The notes under the pieces are model-generated. The model did no database searches. It worked only from the letters and a program-made list of their open reading frames with translations, and was not told the origin of the DNA. The translations under genes and the position numbers were made by a program. DNA of 64,000 bases. Origin: Pseudohalocynthiibacter aestuariivivens (lineage in GTDB: Bacteria > Pseudomonadota > Alphaproteobacteria > Rhodobacterales > Rhodobacteraceae). Position 1 is the first letter of the stretch; each line of letters starts with the position of its first letter. Shown piece after piece: positions 1-8,344 of this stretch. The DNA is taken from assembly GCF_018457175.1 (NCBI RefSeq), contig NZ_JAGFNU010000009.1:122566-186565 (forward strand), in the 5' to 3' direction.

Positions 1-325
1 TCAGGTTTCTTCCCTGTTGATCAGCCGCGAGGAAAACACGGTTTATCTGAACAATATGGAATTCAAACTGACCGAAGCCGCGCTTGAGACCCTGTCTGTG
101 CTGGCAGAGGCGCGGATGGATGACGAGGTTTTGTCAGGCGCCGAGATTGAATCGGTGATCACGGGAAAATCAGCGTTTGACTGTGATGAAGCGGCAGGTG
201 CCACCCGGATCAAACGTCTTCGTGATACATTGGGAAATCAAATGGTAAGCGATCTGTTAGTCAAAAACATTGCGCGACGTGGGTACATGCTGGCGATCGA
301 AAAAGACGTGATTAAAATGGTTTAA
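1..325 (+). CDS. C-terminal part of a winged-helix regulator-like protein (5' end outside the window)
   Basis: The reading frame is open to the left edge, so the gene starts before the window; the first in-window start-like codon is a TTG at 17. The visible ~100 residues resemble a C-terminal DNA-binding domain of the OmpR/PhoB winged-helix type. There is a leucine-rich helical part, then a basic helix with the pattern RIKRLRDTLG, and an end reading IARRGYMLAIE, which looks like the RGxGY wing found at the end of such domains. The protein stops shortly after the wing. No receiver domain can be seen because it would lie upstream. The family call is by resemblance only; it may equally be a stand-alone winged-helix protein. 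Confidence 0.5.
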   Translation, partial: QVSSLLISREENTVYLNNMEFKLTEAALETLSVLAEARMDDEVLSGAEIESVITGKSAFDCDEAAGATRIKRLRDTLGNQMVSDLLVKNIARRGYMLAIEKDVIKMV

Positions 326-341
326 GCCCAAGCCGGGGCCC

Positions 342-1130
342 TTATCCGTCAAATGCGGCTTCAGAAATACGCACCAGATGCTTGAAGACTCCTTTTCCGC
401 CAACTATTACGCGGCCACCTGTGGCGATCATATGATCGGCATTCTGCTCTTCGACGCACCCGCCTGCCTCAGAAATCAGTAACTGGCCAGCCAAACAGTC
501 CCAGGCATTCATATGTTCCTCGGAATATCCCAGCAAGCGCCCTGCCGCGACATAGGCCAGCGATAACGCACCTGATGCGTTCCGCTGAAAAACGCTGCCT
601 TCATCAAGCAGTGATCTGATGAGTTTGCAGGTCACATCAGGGCTGGTTCGGTTGGAATACCCAACGCCAATTGACCCGTCAGAAAGCCTTTTGTCGGTCG
701 CCATTTGCAACTTTCGACCGTTAAGTGAAGCGCCCTGACCCGCGACTGCAGAATATGTTTCGTCATAGCAGGGATCATAGATAACCCCTAGTTCTGTCTG
801 GCCACTGCGAACACCTGCCAAAACGACCGTCCATATGGGAATGCCGTTCACAAAGTTGGCTGTGCCATCGATCGGATCAATAACCCAGGTGAAACCAGAA
901 CTTCCAATTGTCGGGGCGTGTTCTTCGCCGACGATAGAGTCTTCGGGAAAGATTTTGCTTAGCTCATCGCGCACAAAAGTTTCGACATCGCGGTCTGCCT
1001 GGCTGACGAAATCCTGATGCCCTTTTTCTTCGACAGTCAGACTTTCGAGTTGTCTAAAGTATCGTAGCGCCAACGCACCTGCCGCAGTTGCTATCTCAGA
1101 GGCTTTCTCTGCTCTCTCGCTAGTGGGCAT
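342..1130 (-). CDS. Inositol-monophosphatase-family phosphatase
   Basis: 262 residues, the usual family length. The metal-binding signatures are all present: GEE at residues 68-70, WVIDPIDGTANF at 82-93 (Asp85 and Asp88 as metal ligands) and WDCLAG at 210-215. It should hydrolyse a phosphate monoester with Mg2+ in the cytoplasm. Members act on inositol phosphates, histidinol phosphate, adenosine 3',5'-bisphosphate (CysQ) or sugar phosphates, and the sequence alone does not choose among them. An AGGAAG ribosome site lies just before the ATG. It is transcribed alone, tail-to-tail with the preceding partial gene, so context does not help define the substrate. Confidence 0.88.
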   Translation of the reverse strand: MPTSERAEKASEIATAAGALALRYFRQLESLTVEEKGHQDFVSQADRDVETFVRDELSKIFPEDSIVGEEHAPTIGSSGFTWVIDPIDGTANFVNGIPIWTVVLAGVRSGQTELGVIYDPCYDETYSAVAGQGASLNGRKLQMATDKRLSDGSIGVGYSNRTSPDVTCKLIRSLLDEGSVFQRNASGALSLAYVAAGRLLGYSEEHMNAWDCLAGQLLISEAGGCVEEQNADHMIATGGRVIVGGKGVFKHLVRISEAAFDG

Positions 1131-1476
1131 CGAACTTCCTTTTTATAGTTTCAACGAGGGCGTTTACTATAAAAACAAACTACTCCAAGCAAACACCGGA
1201 TAACCATGAAATATTTACCTTCCAATTTGAAGAGATGTTATCAACAGCCCATATTCAGCCATAACGGGAAAGTTTGAGAAAATATTTGGATTCACTAAAT
1301 GAGAAAAAGAAACACCCATCGAACGCAAATATTTGACCTCTAACATAAATCTTGCTGTGGGAACTCCGCAACATCATGTAAAACCTTTACCAAAACCTTA
1401 ATTCATCCTATTGCGTTAACGCAAACAATCACGTGATGGTTGTGCGAATGAAACGATTCGGCGAATGAGGAAAATT
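1131..1476. other. AT-rich intergenic region between divergent genes
   Basis: About 345 bases, noticeably AT-rich, between the phosphatase start (minus) and the orphan ORF (plus). It must contain promoters for both, but I see no convincing operator, RNA gene or repeat. Confidence 0.4.
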
Positions 1477-1902
1477 ATGGTTGGCAATCGGTCGGACACA
1501 ACGACAACATATGTAACGGGTATTACAAACCCGAAGTCAGATCAGCTTAAGCCTGGTGAGGTAGAATTTTCTGATCAGGTAAAATTGGTTGAATCTGCGA
1601 TTGAGGTAGACTGTCTTACCCTGTGTGCTGAACCAAAAGAGTTTGCTGTCCACACCTTTGTAAAAGCGATTTTTCTGGCACACGCCTATGAAAAAGACGA
1701 AGTCATCGCCTACAATATCGCACCATGGATAAACAACTATTGCCGCAAAAACTGCACCACAGCCGAAGCTCTGAACTGGTTTGAAACAGTTATCACTGAT
1801 GCAAGCAAGATACTTGAATGGTCAGCTCCATCAGTGGCACCGGATAAGCGCGACGATAATCTGGCATTCCGACTGCACGTTAGCAGGGATATCTCGGACT
1901 AA
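1477..1902 (+). CDS. Orphan hypothetical protein, 141 aa
   Basis: I do not recognise this protein. The start at 1477 is preferred over the in-frame ATG at 1465 because GAGGA sits 5-6 bases before it. The product is acidic and soluble, with no signal peptide or membrane segment. It has five cysteines: a pair in DCLTLC, then NNYCRKNC and one near the middle. The second half has an aromatic-rich helical stretch (APWINNYCRKN, LNWFETVI). It stands alone, with an AT-rich leader of over 300 bases and the tRNA gene downstream on the other strand. No function is proposed. Confidence 0.6.
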   Translation: MVGNRSDTTTTYVTGITNPKSDQLKPGEVEFSDQVKLVESAIEVDCLTLCAEPKEFAVHTFVKAIFLAHAYEKDEVIAYNIAPWINNYCRKNCTTAEALNWFETVITDASKILEWSAPSVAPDKRDDNLAFRLHVSRDISD

Positions 1903-1937
1903 GCCCGTCTTTTCCTAAAAGAATATTAACAAATTTA

Positions 1938-2014
1938 TGGTGACCCCGAGTGGATTCGAACCACTGGCCTACCGCTTAGGAGGCGGTCGCTCTATCCTGC
2001 TGAGCTACGGGGCC
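1938..2014 (-). tRNA. tRNA-Arg (anticodon CCT), CCA encoded
   Basis: Read on the minus strand, a 77-base cloverleaf forms completely. The acceptor GGCCCCG pairs with CGGGGTC (one G-T pair), the D arm is GCTC...GAGC, the anticodon stem is ACCGC/GCGGT with loop CTCCTAA (anticodon CCT), and the T arm is AGTGG-TTCGAAT-CCACT. Discriminator A is followed by genomic CCA. Confidence 0.97.
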
Positions 2015-2177
2015 AAACATGGGCCAATAGCGCCTTTGTCGCGGGAAAAATGTAACAATTCAACCATGTTCTTACACTTGTTATGAAATGAAAAAGGGAA
2101 GACAAGTTTGGCCCACCGTCTTCCCTTTCGCCCGGGCAAAGCATGCTGAAGGGAGCTCACCTTGCTTGCCGGATGAA

Positions 2178-2192
2178 TTGCTAGCGCTAACA
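2178..2192. promoter_or_regulatory. Probable LacI-family operator upstream of the regulator gene
   Basis: TTGCTAGCGCTAACA is a near-palindrome around a central CG (GCTAGCGCTAAC), the usual shape of operators for GntR-like LacI-family proteins. It lies about 80 bases before the regulator at 2270, which suggests autoregulation. A half-site-like TCGCTAACA follows at about 2229. Confidence 0.5.
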
Positions 2193-2269
2193 TATACGTC
2201 ACAGATGACTTGGACAAGCATTAGTTTATCGCTAACAAGGAAGTATTAGAAAACACAGGATAGTTACAA

Positions 2270-3304
2270 ATGACTCGCGGCTCCCAAGATCAAGCAAAAC
2301 GCCCCCTGACCCTGCGTGATGTTTCAGAGGCTTCAGGGGTCAGCGAAATGACGGTTTCAAGGGTATTGCGGAACCGGGGGGATGTGTCTGCCGCGACGCG
2401 TAAGAAGGTGCTCGCAGCGGCAAAGACGCTTGGTTATGTCCCAAACAAGATTGCCGGGGCGCTCGCCTCTCAACGCGTTAATCTTGTAGCTGTCATAATT
2501 CCTTCTATGTCGAACATGGTTTTTCCGGATGTGATGACAGGAATTTCAGAGGTGCTGGACAACACACCGCTGCAACCGGTTGTCGGGCTGACAAATTACC
2601 TGCCGGAAAAAGAAGAATCCGTTCTGTACGAAATGTTGTCGTGGCGGCCCTCTGGCGTGATCATCGCTGGTTTGGAACATACAGATGCTGCTCGCGCAAT
2701 GTTGCGGGGCGTCGATATTCCTGTTGTCGAAATTATGGATGTCGATGGCACGCCCATAGACGCGATGGTTGGGATATCGCACCGCCGCGCCGGGCGCATG
2801 ATGGCACAGGCGATCGCTAAGGCAGGGTACGAACACATAGGGTTCCTCGGCACAAAAATGCCGCTCGATCACAGGGCCCGCAAAAGGTTTGAAGGATTTA
2901 CAGAGGCTCTCGCCAAAGAAGGGCTGGAAGTTGAAGATCAGGAATTTTACGAAGGTGGATCTGCGTTGGTCAAAGGCCGCGAAATGACAGAAACCATTCT
3001 AAACAGATCCCCAGACCTTGATTTTCTTTATTATTCCAATGACATGATAGGCGCAGGCGGGCTGCTTTACTGCCTTGATAAGGGCATTGATGTGCCCGGT
3101 CAGATTGGGTTGGCTGGTTTCAACGGGGTGGAACTGCTCCAAGGTCTTCCCAAGCTACTCGCTACGATGGACGCCGGGCGAATAGAAACAGGCCGCAAAG
3201 CTGCCGAGATTGTTGCACGCATGGCTGCTGGTGACGTTGAAGGTTTGCAAACACGGGTGGAACTGACACCGAAGCTTCAGTACGGCGAAACCCTGCGCCG
3301 CTGA
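2270..3304 (+). CDS. LacI-family transcriptional regulator (GntR-like)
   Basis: 344 residues. The N-terminal helix-turn-helix lies at about residues 13-35 (LTLRDVSEASGVSEMTVSRVL), with the hinge helix around 50-65 (YVPNKIAGALASQR). A periplasmic-binding-protein-like effector domain fills the rest. It resembles gluconate-type repressors and is a paralogue of the regulator at 25978: both share the MTVSR/ITVSR helix, the VIIPSMSN/LLIPSLTN strand and the GFLG...R region. No sugar-acid genes adjoin it, so its targets are probably elsewhere or limited to itself. A palindrome at 2178-2192 is a likely binding site. The neighbours are the tRNA upstream and a convergent glycosylase downstream. Confidence 0.88.
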   Translation: MTRGSQDQAKRPLTLRDVSEASGVSEMTVSRVLRNRGDVSAATRKKVLAAAKTLGYVPNKIAGALASQRVNLVAVIIPSMSNMVFPDVMTGISEVLDNTPLQPVVGLTNYLPEKEESVLYEMLSWRPSGVIIAGLEHTDAARAMLRGVDIPVVEIMDVDGTPIDAMVGISHRRAGRMMAQAIAKAGYEHIGFLGTKMPLDHRARKRFEGFTEALAKEGLEVEDQEFYEGGSALVKGREMTETILNRSPDLDFLYYSNDMIGAGGLLYCLDKGIDVPGQIGLAGFNGVELLQGLPKLLATMDAGRIETGRKAAEIVARMAAGDVEGLQTRVELTPKLQYGETLRR

Positions 3305-3352
3305 ACAGTGTAGCCTTTGGGTCGGCTGGCTTTTAACCCACTCGTGCGCTGC

Positions 3353-4021
3353 CTACCCGACACTCATCGCCAATACACGACTGATTTCGGTTAGTGATCG
3401 ACCAGATTGTGCAGCCCATTCATTGAATGCCGCCTGCGTTGCCGCCAGTGCTTTTTTAGATGTCGGGGTTTTGTCAACCACGTCTTCGGCGACAAGCCGC
3501 GCGACAACATCGGCAGACAGTACAAAACTATCTTTGCCCATGAAACGCAGGAAATACTGGGCTGTGGAACCGCCAAGCCGCGAGCCTCGTGATTTAAGCA
3601 TCGAAAGTAGGCCGATGTAATCCTCAGACGGCCAGTCTGCAAGAACCCTGGCTGCACTGCCATGTTCTTTTTGGAGTTCCAGTAGAAAGGCGGCGTTTTC
3701 AGGCACTGATTTGATCTTTGTGCCGTTCCGGACAATGCGGGTGTCTGTCAGCAGGCTGTCAAACCACTCATCATCCATGAAAGCGCAGCGCCCAACATCA
3801 AATCCTTTGAACGCCTCTTCAAAACCGGGCCACTTGGCCTCAATCACTTTCCAGTTGAAGCCAGCGGAGAAAACCATTTGCGTTAACTTCGCAAGCCAGC
3901 GGTCATCTGGGATTGCGGCCAAAGCTTCTGCGGTTTGAGGCTTGCTTAATAATGCCTCAAGCGCGTCAGGACCACCCTTGCGATCAGCGGCAATTGCAAA
4001 AATCTCGTCAAAACTGCGCAT
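3353..4021 (-). CDS. tag: DNA-3-methyladenine glycosylase I (TagI family)
   Basis: 222 residues from the ATG at 4021, chosen over an upstream in-frame GTG at 4033 because GGGGAG sits directly before the ATG. The segment QMVFSAGFNWKVIEAKWPGF followed by EEAFKGFD is typical of the TagI/COG2818 group, which removes 3-methyladenine from alkylated DNA. The start MRSFDEIFAIAADRKGG also fits the family. I cannot confirm the full zinc-binding set of E. coli Tag; alphaproteobacterial members of this branch often differ there. It is convergent with the LacI gene and runs in the same direction as the operon before it, 117 bases away, so it could be a distal member or independent. Confidence 0.8.
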   Translation of the reverse strand: MRSFDEIFAIAADRKGGPDALEALLSKPQTAEALAAIPDDRWLAKLTQMVFSAGFNWKVIEAKWPGFEEAFKGFDVGRCAFMDDEWFDSLLTDTRIVRNGTKIKSVPENAAFLLELQKEHGSAARVLADWPSEDYIGLLSMLKSRGSRLGGSTAQYFLRFMGKDSFVLSADVVARLVAEDVVDKTPTSKKALAATQAAFNEWAAQSGRSLTEISRVLAMSVG

Positions 4022-4137
4022 CTTACTCCCCACACGGCTCCACTCTGCTCAACCAGAGTGTCGCAAACTGTACCGATATTCCAGTCACATAAGAATTGCC
4101 GCGCCAAAGCCTGTGTTTGCAGGCGATTGTCGTGGGG

Positions 4138-5826
4138 TTACCCTCCTCTGTGTTTGAAACTGTCACGGCGAAAACTGTAGAGAGCAGCCGGGTCAACCAT
4201 GACATCGACGACCGCGGGTTTGCCACAGGAAAGCGCCGCCTCTATCGCTTCCGCCATTCCGCTCAGTGTATCTGCGCGATACCCCTTGGCGCCATAAAGC
4301 TCTGCCAGTTTGTCAAAGGCGGGACTGCTTACATCGGCACCGATGTAGCGTTCGCCAAAGAAATCACGCTGATACGCCTTTTCTGCCCCCCAGCATTTGT
4401 TGTTCATCACAACGGTTACTGTGTTGATGCCATGATCAACCGCTGTAGAAAGTTCCGACACGGTCATGCCAAAGCCGCCATCGCCCATCAGGCTGACAAC
4501 CGGGCGGTCGGGACAGGCGAGTTTCACGCCAAGCCCGCAGGCGAAGGAAAACCCGACAAGCCCGAAATCAAGCGGCGTAAACAGGCTTTTATGGTGCCAA
4601 TAGTTCAGCGCATCGGTCGCCTGCAAACATAGCGTACCCGCGTCCATTGTTACGGCAGCATTCTGTGGCAGTACATCGCGTAAAGTCTTGAACAGGCCAG
4701 AAGGGTGGATGGGCATCGCATCAACCTGCGCATCCGCATCTCGCTTGGCCAGATAGGCAGTTCTCTCTGCCTTAAAGCTTTCGGTCCAGGCGTCTGCCAC
4801 CGTGCGTTTCGCAAGCTTGTTCAATGCCGCACATAACTGCAAGGCCACGGTCGGGGCATCCGCCCAGATGCCCATCTCAACCGGGAAGTAGCGACCAATC
4901 GCTGTTGGCTCCAGTTCCACATGAATGATCGCCGCATCGCGATTGATGTTATCGTAACTGTAAAAAGTTGCGTTGAATCCGATCCGCGTCCCAAGCGCCA
5001 GAATGACATCGGCCTCTTGCACCAGCCGCGATGCAACGGGGTTGCCACGCGGGCCCATCTGGCCGGCATTCAGCGGATGGCCAAAGGGTATGGCGTCGCC
5101 GTGCCCGGGTGAGGTGACGATGGGTGAGTTAAGTGCTTCGGCCAGGGCAAGCACCTGTGCGTGCCCTTCGGTATTCTTGATGCCACCTCCTGCAATAATC
5201 ACCGGGCGGGCGGCCTTGTACAAAAGCACAGCTGCGCGATCAATTGCGTCTTGCGATGCCGCCGGAACCGATTGAGACCGATAGGTTTCGGGGCGTTGAA
5301 AACCTTCATACTCCGCTTGTGCTGAAAGCACGTCGCGCGGAAGGTTCAGTTGAACGGGGCCTTTGCGCGGGGTGTTGGCGACGCGAAACGCCTCGCGAAA
5401 CATTTCAGGCACCCGGTCGGCACCTGTGGCGGTCCATGTTTTCTTTGTCACTGGCGTAAACAACGCCTGCTGGTCAACCTCTTGAAACGCATCACGATAG
5501 ACATGTGACGAAGCCAGAGACCCGGCAATCGACACCACCGGCGAAAACGCAGCCATCGCCTGACCCAGGCCCGTCACAAGGTTGGTTGCCCCCGGCCCAT
5601 TCTGGCCCGCAAGTATGACGCCGGCATTGCCACTGGCACGGGCATAACCATCTGCCATATGAGTGCCGGTCCGTTCATCATGCACACCGACAAAGTTGAT
5701 CTCGCGCGCGTCGTACAACGCGTCAAACATTTCCATCGTTGCCGACCCAATAAGGCCGAACACATGTTCGACCTTTTCCGCCTTCAGAGATTCAACAGCG
5801 GCCTGTCCGCCTGTCATTCTGGTCAT
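4138..5826 (-). CDS. Thiamine-diphosphate-dependent enzyme of the acetolactate synthase family
   Basis: 562 residues from the ATG at 5826, preferred over 5868 because AAAGGAA precedes it and it then starts 22 bases after the hydrolase stop. It has the three-domain layout of acetolactate synthase, benzoylformate decarboxylase and sulfoacetaldehyde acetyltransferase. Glu51 in VGVHDERTGTHMADGYARASG should activate the cofactor. The cofactor motif runs from GDGGFG (448) to NN (475-476). There is no separate small regulatory subunit gene, which argues against a biosynthetic acetolactate synthase. It is the last gene of a minus-strand operon with a monooxygenase and a dehydrogenase, so it probably cleaves or condenses a 2-oxo acid or aldehyde intermediate. 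The exact reaction is not determinable here. Confidence 0.85.
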   Translation of the reverse strand: MTRMTGGQAAVESLKAEKVEHVFGLIGSATMEMFDALYDAREINFVGVHDERTGTHMADGYARASGNAGVILAGQNGPGATNLVTGLGQAMAAFSPVVSIAGSLASSHVYRDAFQEVDQQALFTPVTKKTWTATGADRVPEMFREAFRVANTPRKGPVQLNLPRDVLSAQAEYEGFQRPETYRSQSVPAASQDAIDRAAVLLYKAARPVIIAGGGIKNTEGHAQVLALAEALNSPIVTSPGHGDAIPFGHPLNAGQMGPRGNPVASRLVQEADVILALGTRIGFNATFYSYDNINRDAAIIHVELEPTAIGRYFPVEMGIWADAPTVALQLCAALNKLAKRTVADAWTESFKAERTAYLAKRDADAQVDAMPIHPSGLFKTLRDVLPQNAAVTMDAGTLCLQATDALNYWHHKSLFTPLDFGLVGFSFACGLGVKLACPDRPVVSLMGDGGFGMTVSELSTAVDHGINTVTVVMNNKCWGAEKAYQRDFFGERYIGADVSSPAFDKLAELYGAKGYRADTLSGMAEAIEAALSCGKPAVVDVMVDPAALYSFRRDSFKHRGG

Positions 5827-5848
5827 GTCGCGTTTCCTTTGTTTCGTC

Positions 5849-6643
5849 TCAGCCAATGTAACGGCCAAGGAATTCCAGTACCGGACCGGTGAAGAGCGCC
5901 GGTTGCTCCAGCAAACCCAAATGTTGCAGACCCGGCACTATGATGGTTTCAGCACCCTCGATTTCACTGGCAATCGCATGGGACATGGCAGGTGTACTAC
6001 CACTGTCATTCTCACAGGTCATAACTAGCGTGGGGTGCAGAATAGGAGGTTCTGGTCGGATCAGTTCCGTGACCCCCGCAGCCAATACATAGCGATGCGC
6101 GGTGTAGTTATCGGGATCGTTGGCCAATACAGCTTCGCGGACCCAGTTCACTGTATCAGCGTTGTTTTGCAGGTATTCCGGTGTGAACCAGCGCTTCAGC
6201 GTTTCTTCGATAGTGGCGGCAGGCCCACCTGCCCCTGTGTCACGCGCACGCTGTTCGACCAGCACCTGCGCCTCAAGGCTACGCTCATGCGGAGAGTTCT
6301 GAATGACCAGTGCCGAGGTGCGCTCGGGACGGTCCATCGCAAAGCGGCGGTTAATCATGCCACCCAGTGAAAAGCCAACGAGAGCAGCCTGCGCAACACC
6401 AAGATAATCAAGCAGCGCGCGTAGTTGTTCCGAAAGAACCGTCAGGCTTGGCGTTTCTTTCGGAAGCACGGTTTCGCCATGGCCACAAAGATCATAGGTC
6501 AGCACACGGTACTTCTTCGCAAAAGCGGGAACATGCCCCCGCCACGTCGCCCGCGTCAGGCCAAGCCCGTGTATAAGCGCAATGACTGGCGCACCATCGG
6601 GGCCGGTCATCTCGTAAGCAGTGCCATCAGGGCTGACAGCCAT
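5849..6643 (-). CDS. Alpha/beta-hydrolase (enol-lactonase-like)
   Basis: 264 residues. The frame is open further upstream, but the start at 6643 is supported by its position one base after the stop of the preceding gene and by homology beginning there (PDGTAYEMTGPDGAP). The oxyanion stretch LIHGLG is at 23-28. The nucleophile elbow GFSLGG has Ser92, the acid is Asp213 (CENDSG) and His241 lies in LQHLG. It resembles PcaD/RutD-like hydrolases acting on lactones, esters or carbamates. Its place between an AA_synth protein and the thiamine-diphosphate enzyme suggests it hydrolyses a product of the flavin monooxygenase. Confidence 0.87.
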   Translation of the reverse strand: MAVSPDGTAYEMTGPDGAPVIALIHGLGLTRATWRGHVPAFAKKYRVLTYDLCGHGETVLPKETPSLTVLSEQLRALLDYLGVAQAALVGFSLGGMINRRFAMDRPERTSALVIQNSPHERSLEAQVLVEQRARDTGAGGPAATIEETLKRWFTPEYLQNNADTVNWVREAVLANDPDNYTAHRYVLAAGVTELIRPEPPILHPTLVMTCENDSGSTPAMSHAIASEIEGAETIIVPGLQHLGLLEQPALFTGPVLEFLGRYIG

Positions 6644-6644
6644 G

Positions 6645-7241
6645 TCAGACCCCTGCCGGGTTGTCGACGCTACGACCCATTTCTTCAAGGTCTTCATAGC
6701 GGTTACCGATACGGTGCAATGGATGCCCGCCCAGCGAGCCGCCCAGTGCGAGTATAATCTCGTCATCTGCCGGGGCATCCGGAATGGTGGTTTGTATCGT
6801 CTGGTAGTGTGAACGCCGACCTCCATCTTCCTTGTCCATCAGCGGTATGGTGATCATGCAACCCGCAGCACCGCGTGTATTGGAAAAGACAAGGTAGGTT
6901 TTCGCCTGAATTGCATCGCGAAGCTGATTTCCAAACCAAAGCGAGTGGGTCAGCGCCTGGGCGTGTTCCACCTCGCCGCCCATACCCACGACCGAAGCCT
7001 TGCCAACGCCTTCAATTATACCGCCCGACATCCCAAGCAATGTGTCTGTCAACAAGGTTCCAAGCATAGGGCAATGTTCGCGGATCTCGGGTTTCAGGTC
7101 TTCGACAAAACCGCGGCCAAACCACGGGTTTCGTATGATCGCCATTGCGGCGAATAGTTTTGTTGGTTCTGGAACCTTACGGGCCCCTTCGACCTGCGTT
7201 GTCTGGGTGAACTGCAAGGTACGGCGTATTTCAATGGCCAT
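6645..7241 (-). CDS. AA_synth (DUF1185) family protein
   Basis: 198 residues matching the 'amino acid synthesis' family (Pfam AA_synth) as I know it. Recognisable are the start MAIEIRRTLQFTQTTQVEGAR, the motif GRGFVEDL, the glycine-rich GIIEGVGKASVVGMGGEVEHAQALTH region and the end GSLGGHPLHRIGNRYEDL. The family has no firmly established activity despite its name. It typically sits in catabolic clusters with LLM monooxygenases and alpha/beta hydrolases, as here. Its stop is one base before the hydrolase ATG, so the two are translationally coupled. The conserved His/Glu residues suggest an enzyme acting on an amide or ring-derived intermediate, but that is inference. Confidence 0.75.
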   Translation of the reverse strand: MAIEIRRTLQFTQTTQVEGARKVPEPTKLFAAMAIIRNPWFGRGFVEDLKPEIREHCPMLGTLLTDTLLGMSGGIIEGVGKASVVGMGGEVEHAQALTHSLWFGNQLRDAIQAKTYLVFSNTRGAAGCMITIPLMDKEDGGRRSHYQTIQTTIPDAPADDEIILALGGSLGGHPLHRIGNRYEDLEEMGRSVDNPAGV

Positions 7242-7273
7242 TCGTCAATCTTTCTGTTCGCGCTTATTGTGGA

Positions 7274-8308
7274 TCAGGAAAAGTTCGGCATGACTTTGTC
7301 GATGAACAGTTGAAGGCTGCGCTTCTGCTGGCCCATGTCCATGCCCATGCTTGCGTAATAAATATATGCGTCGACCCCGATGTCTTCGTATTGCTTCACC
7401 TTAGCTGTCACCTGATCGGGCGTACCAAACATCAGGTTCTGCTCCAACATTTCAGGATCAACCCGCGCATTACCTTCAAGGCTGTCCAGCGGCACCCGAT
7501 CCGGGAAACCGTTGATCACATCGCCCGATTTCATCATCAGGTTACCGAACTGGCCCAGCACAACGCGGATCGCATCCATCGCAGCCTTACGGTCATCTTC
7601 ATTGTCATAAACGGCCGCGTGCCGCATCAGCGCCCAACGGCCATCATACTTGCCGCCATTTTTAGCAATCGCTTCGTCCAGCCGCACGCGATAGGTTTCG
7701 GCCTCGGAGAACGGCATAGTCAGCGGCCAGCTCATGATATTGCAGCCATGTTCGACTGCGTAATCAAAGGTGATGGGCGCGCGCGCCGCGACCCAGACTG
7801 GCACGTCCTTCTGCACTGGTTTGGGGCAGGATGTGGCACTCGGGAACTGCCAAAATTCGCCGTTATGTTCATAGTCGCCTTCCCAAAGCTTTTGCACCAC
7901 AGGCAGCATTTCCTGCATGTAGCGCCAGCTGTCGCGTTGATCCAAGCCCGGTTTCATCCGGTCAAACTCGCGCTGATAGGCACCTGATCCGATACCAAAT
8001 TCCAGCCGCCCGTCGCTGATAAGATCTAGAAACGCCGCCTCACCCGCGAGATCAATCGGATGCCAATAGGCCGCATTCACCACGCCCACACCCAGCCGGA
8101 TGTTCTTGGCGTGATCACCCCACCACGTTAAAATCTGAAACGGGTTAGGCGCAATCGTCATCTCCATCGCATGGTGCTCGGCAGCCCATGCAATCTCGAA
8201 CCCCGCTGCATCGGCCATCTTCACCATTTCCAATGTGTGGTCACGGACGTCCTTCATGTTTACGGAGTTATCCATCCGTTCGAGATTTATAGCGAGTTGG
8301 AACTTCAT
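7274..8308 (-). CDS. LLM-class flavin-dependent monooxygenase
   Basis: 344 residues of the bacterial-luciferase-like TIM-barrel type. Typical are the N-terminal AAEHHAMEMTIAPNP segment, RLGVGVVNAAYWHP, the flavin-region SDGRLEFGIGSG and the C-terminal GTPDQVTAKVKQYEDIG. These enzymes use reduced FMN supplied by a separate reductase to insert oxygen, often with C-S, C-N or C-C cleavage. The reductase partner is encoded at 9839-10387 in the same operon. CAGGAG precedes the start. The 36-base gap to the next ORF upstream and the 32-base gap downstream fit one transcript. The substrate is unknown. Confidence 0.88.
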   Translation of the reverse strand: MKFQLAINLERMDNSVNMKDVRDHTLEMVKMADAAGFEIAWAAEHHAMEMTIAPNPFQILTWWGDHAKNIRLGVGVVNAAYWHPIDLAGEAAFLDLISDGRLEFGIGSGAYQREFDRMKPGLDQRDSWRYMQEMLPVVQKLWEGDYEHNGEFWQFPSATSCPKPVQKDVPVWVAARAPITFDYAVEHGCNIMSWPLTMPFSEAETYRVRLDEAIAKNGGKYDGRWALMRHAAVYDNEDDRKAAMDAIRVVLGQFGNLMMKSGDVINGFPDRVPLDSLEGNARVDPEMLEQNLMFGTPDQVTAKVKQYEDIGVDAYIYYASMGMDMGQQKRSLQLFIDKVMPNFS

Positions 8309-8344
8309 GAAACTCTCCTGAAATTAGTTATGTTCTCTGAGCGC

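Noticed and set aside
4096..4632. 178-aa plus-strand ORF
   Set aside because: Antisense to the thiamine-diphosphate enzyme gene; no ribosome site and no family features.
4138..5826. Biosynthetic acetolactate synthase or Xsc
   Set aside because: No small subunit gene and no phosphate acetyltransferase or taurine genes nearby; only the superfamily call is safe.
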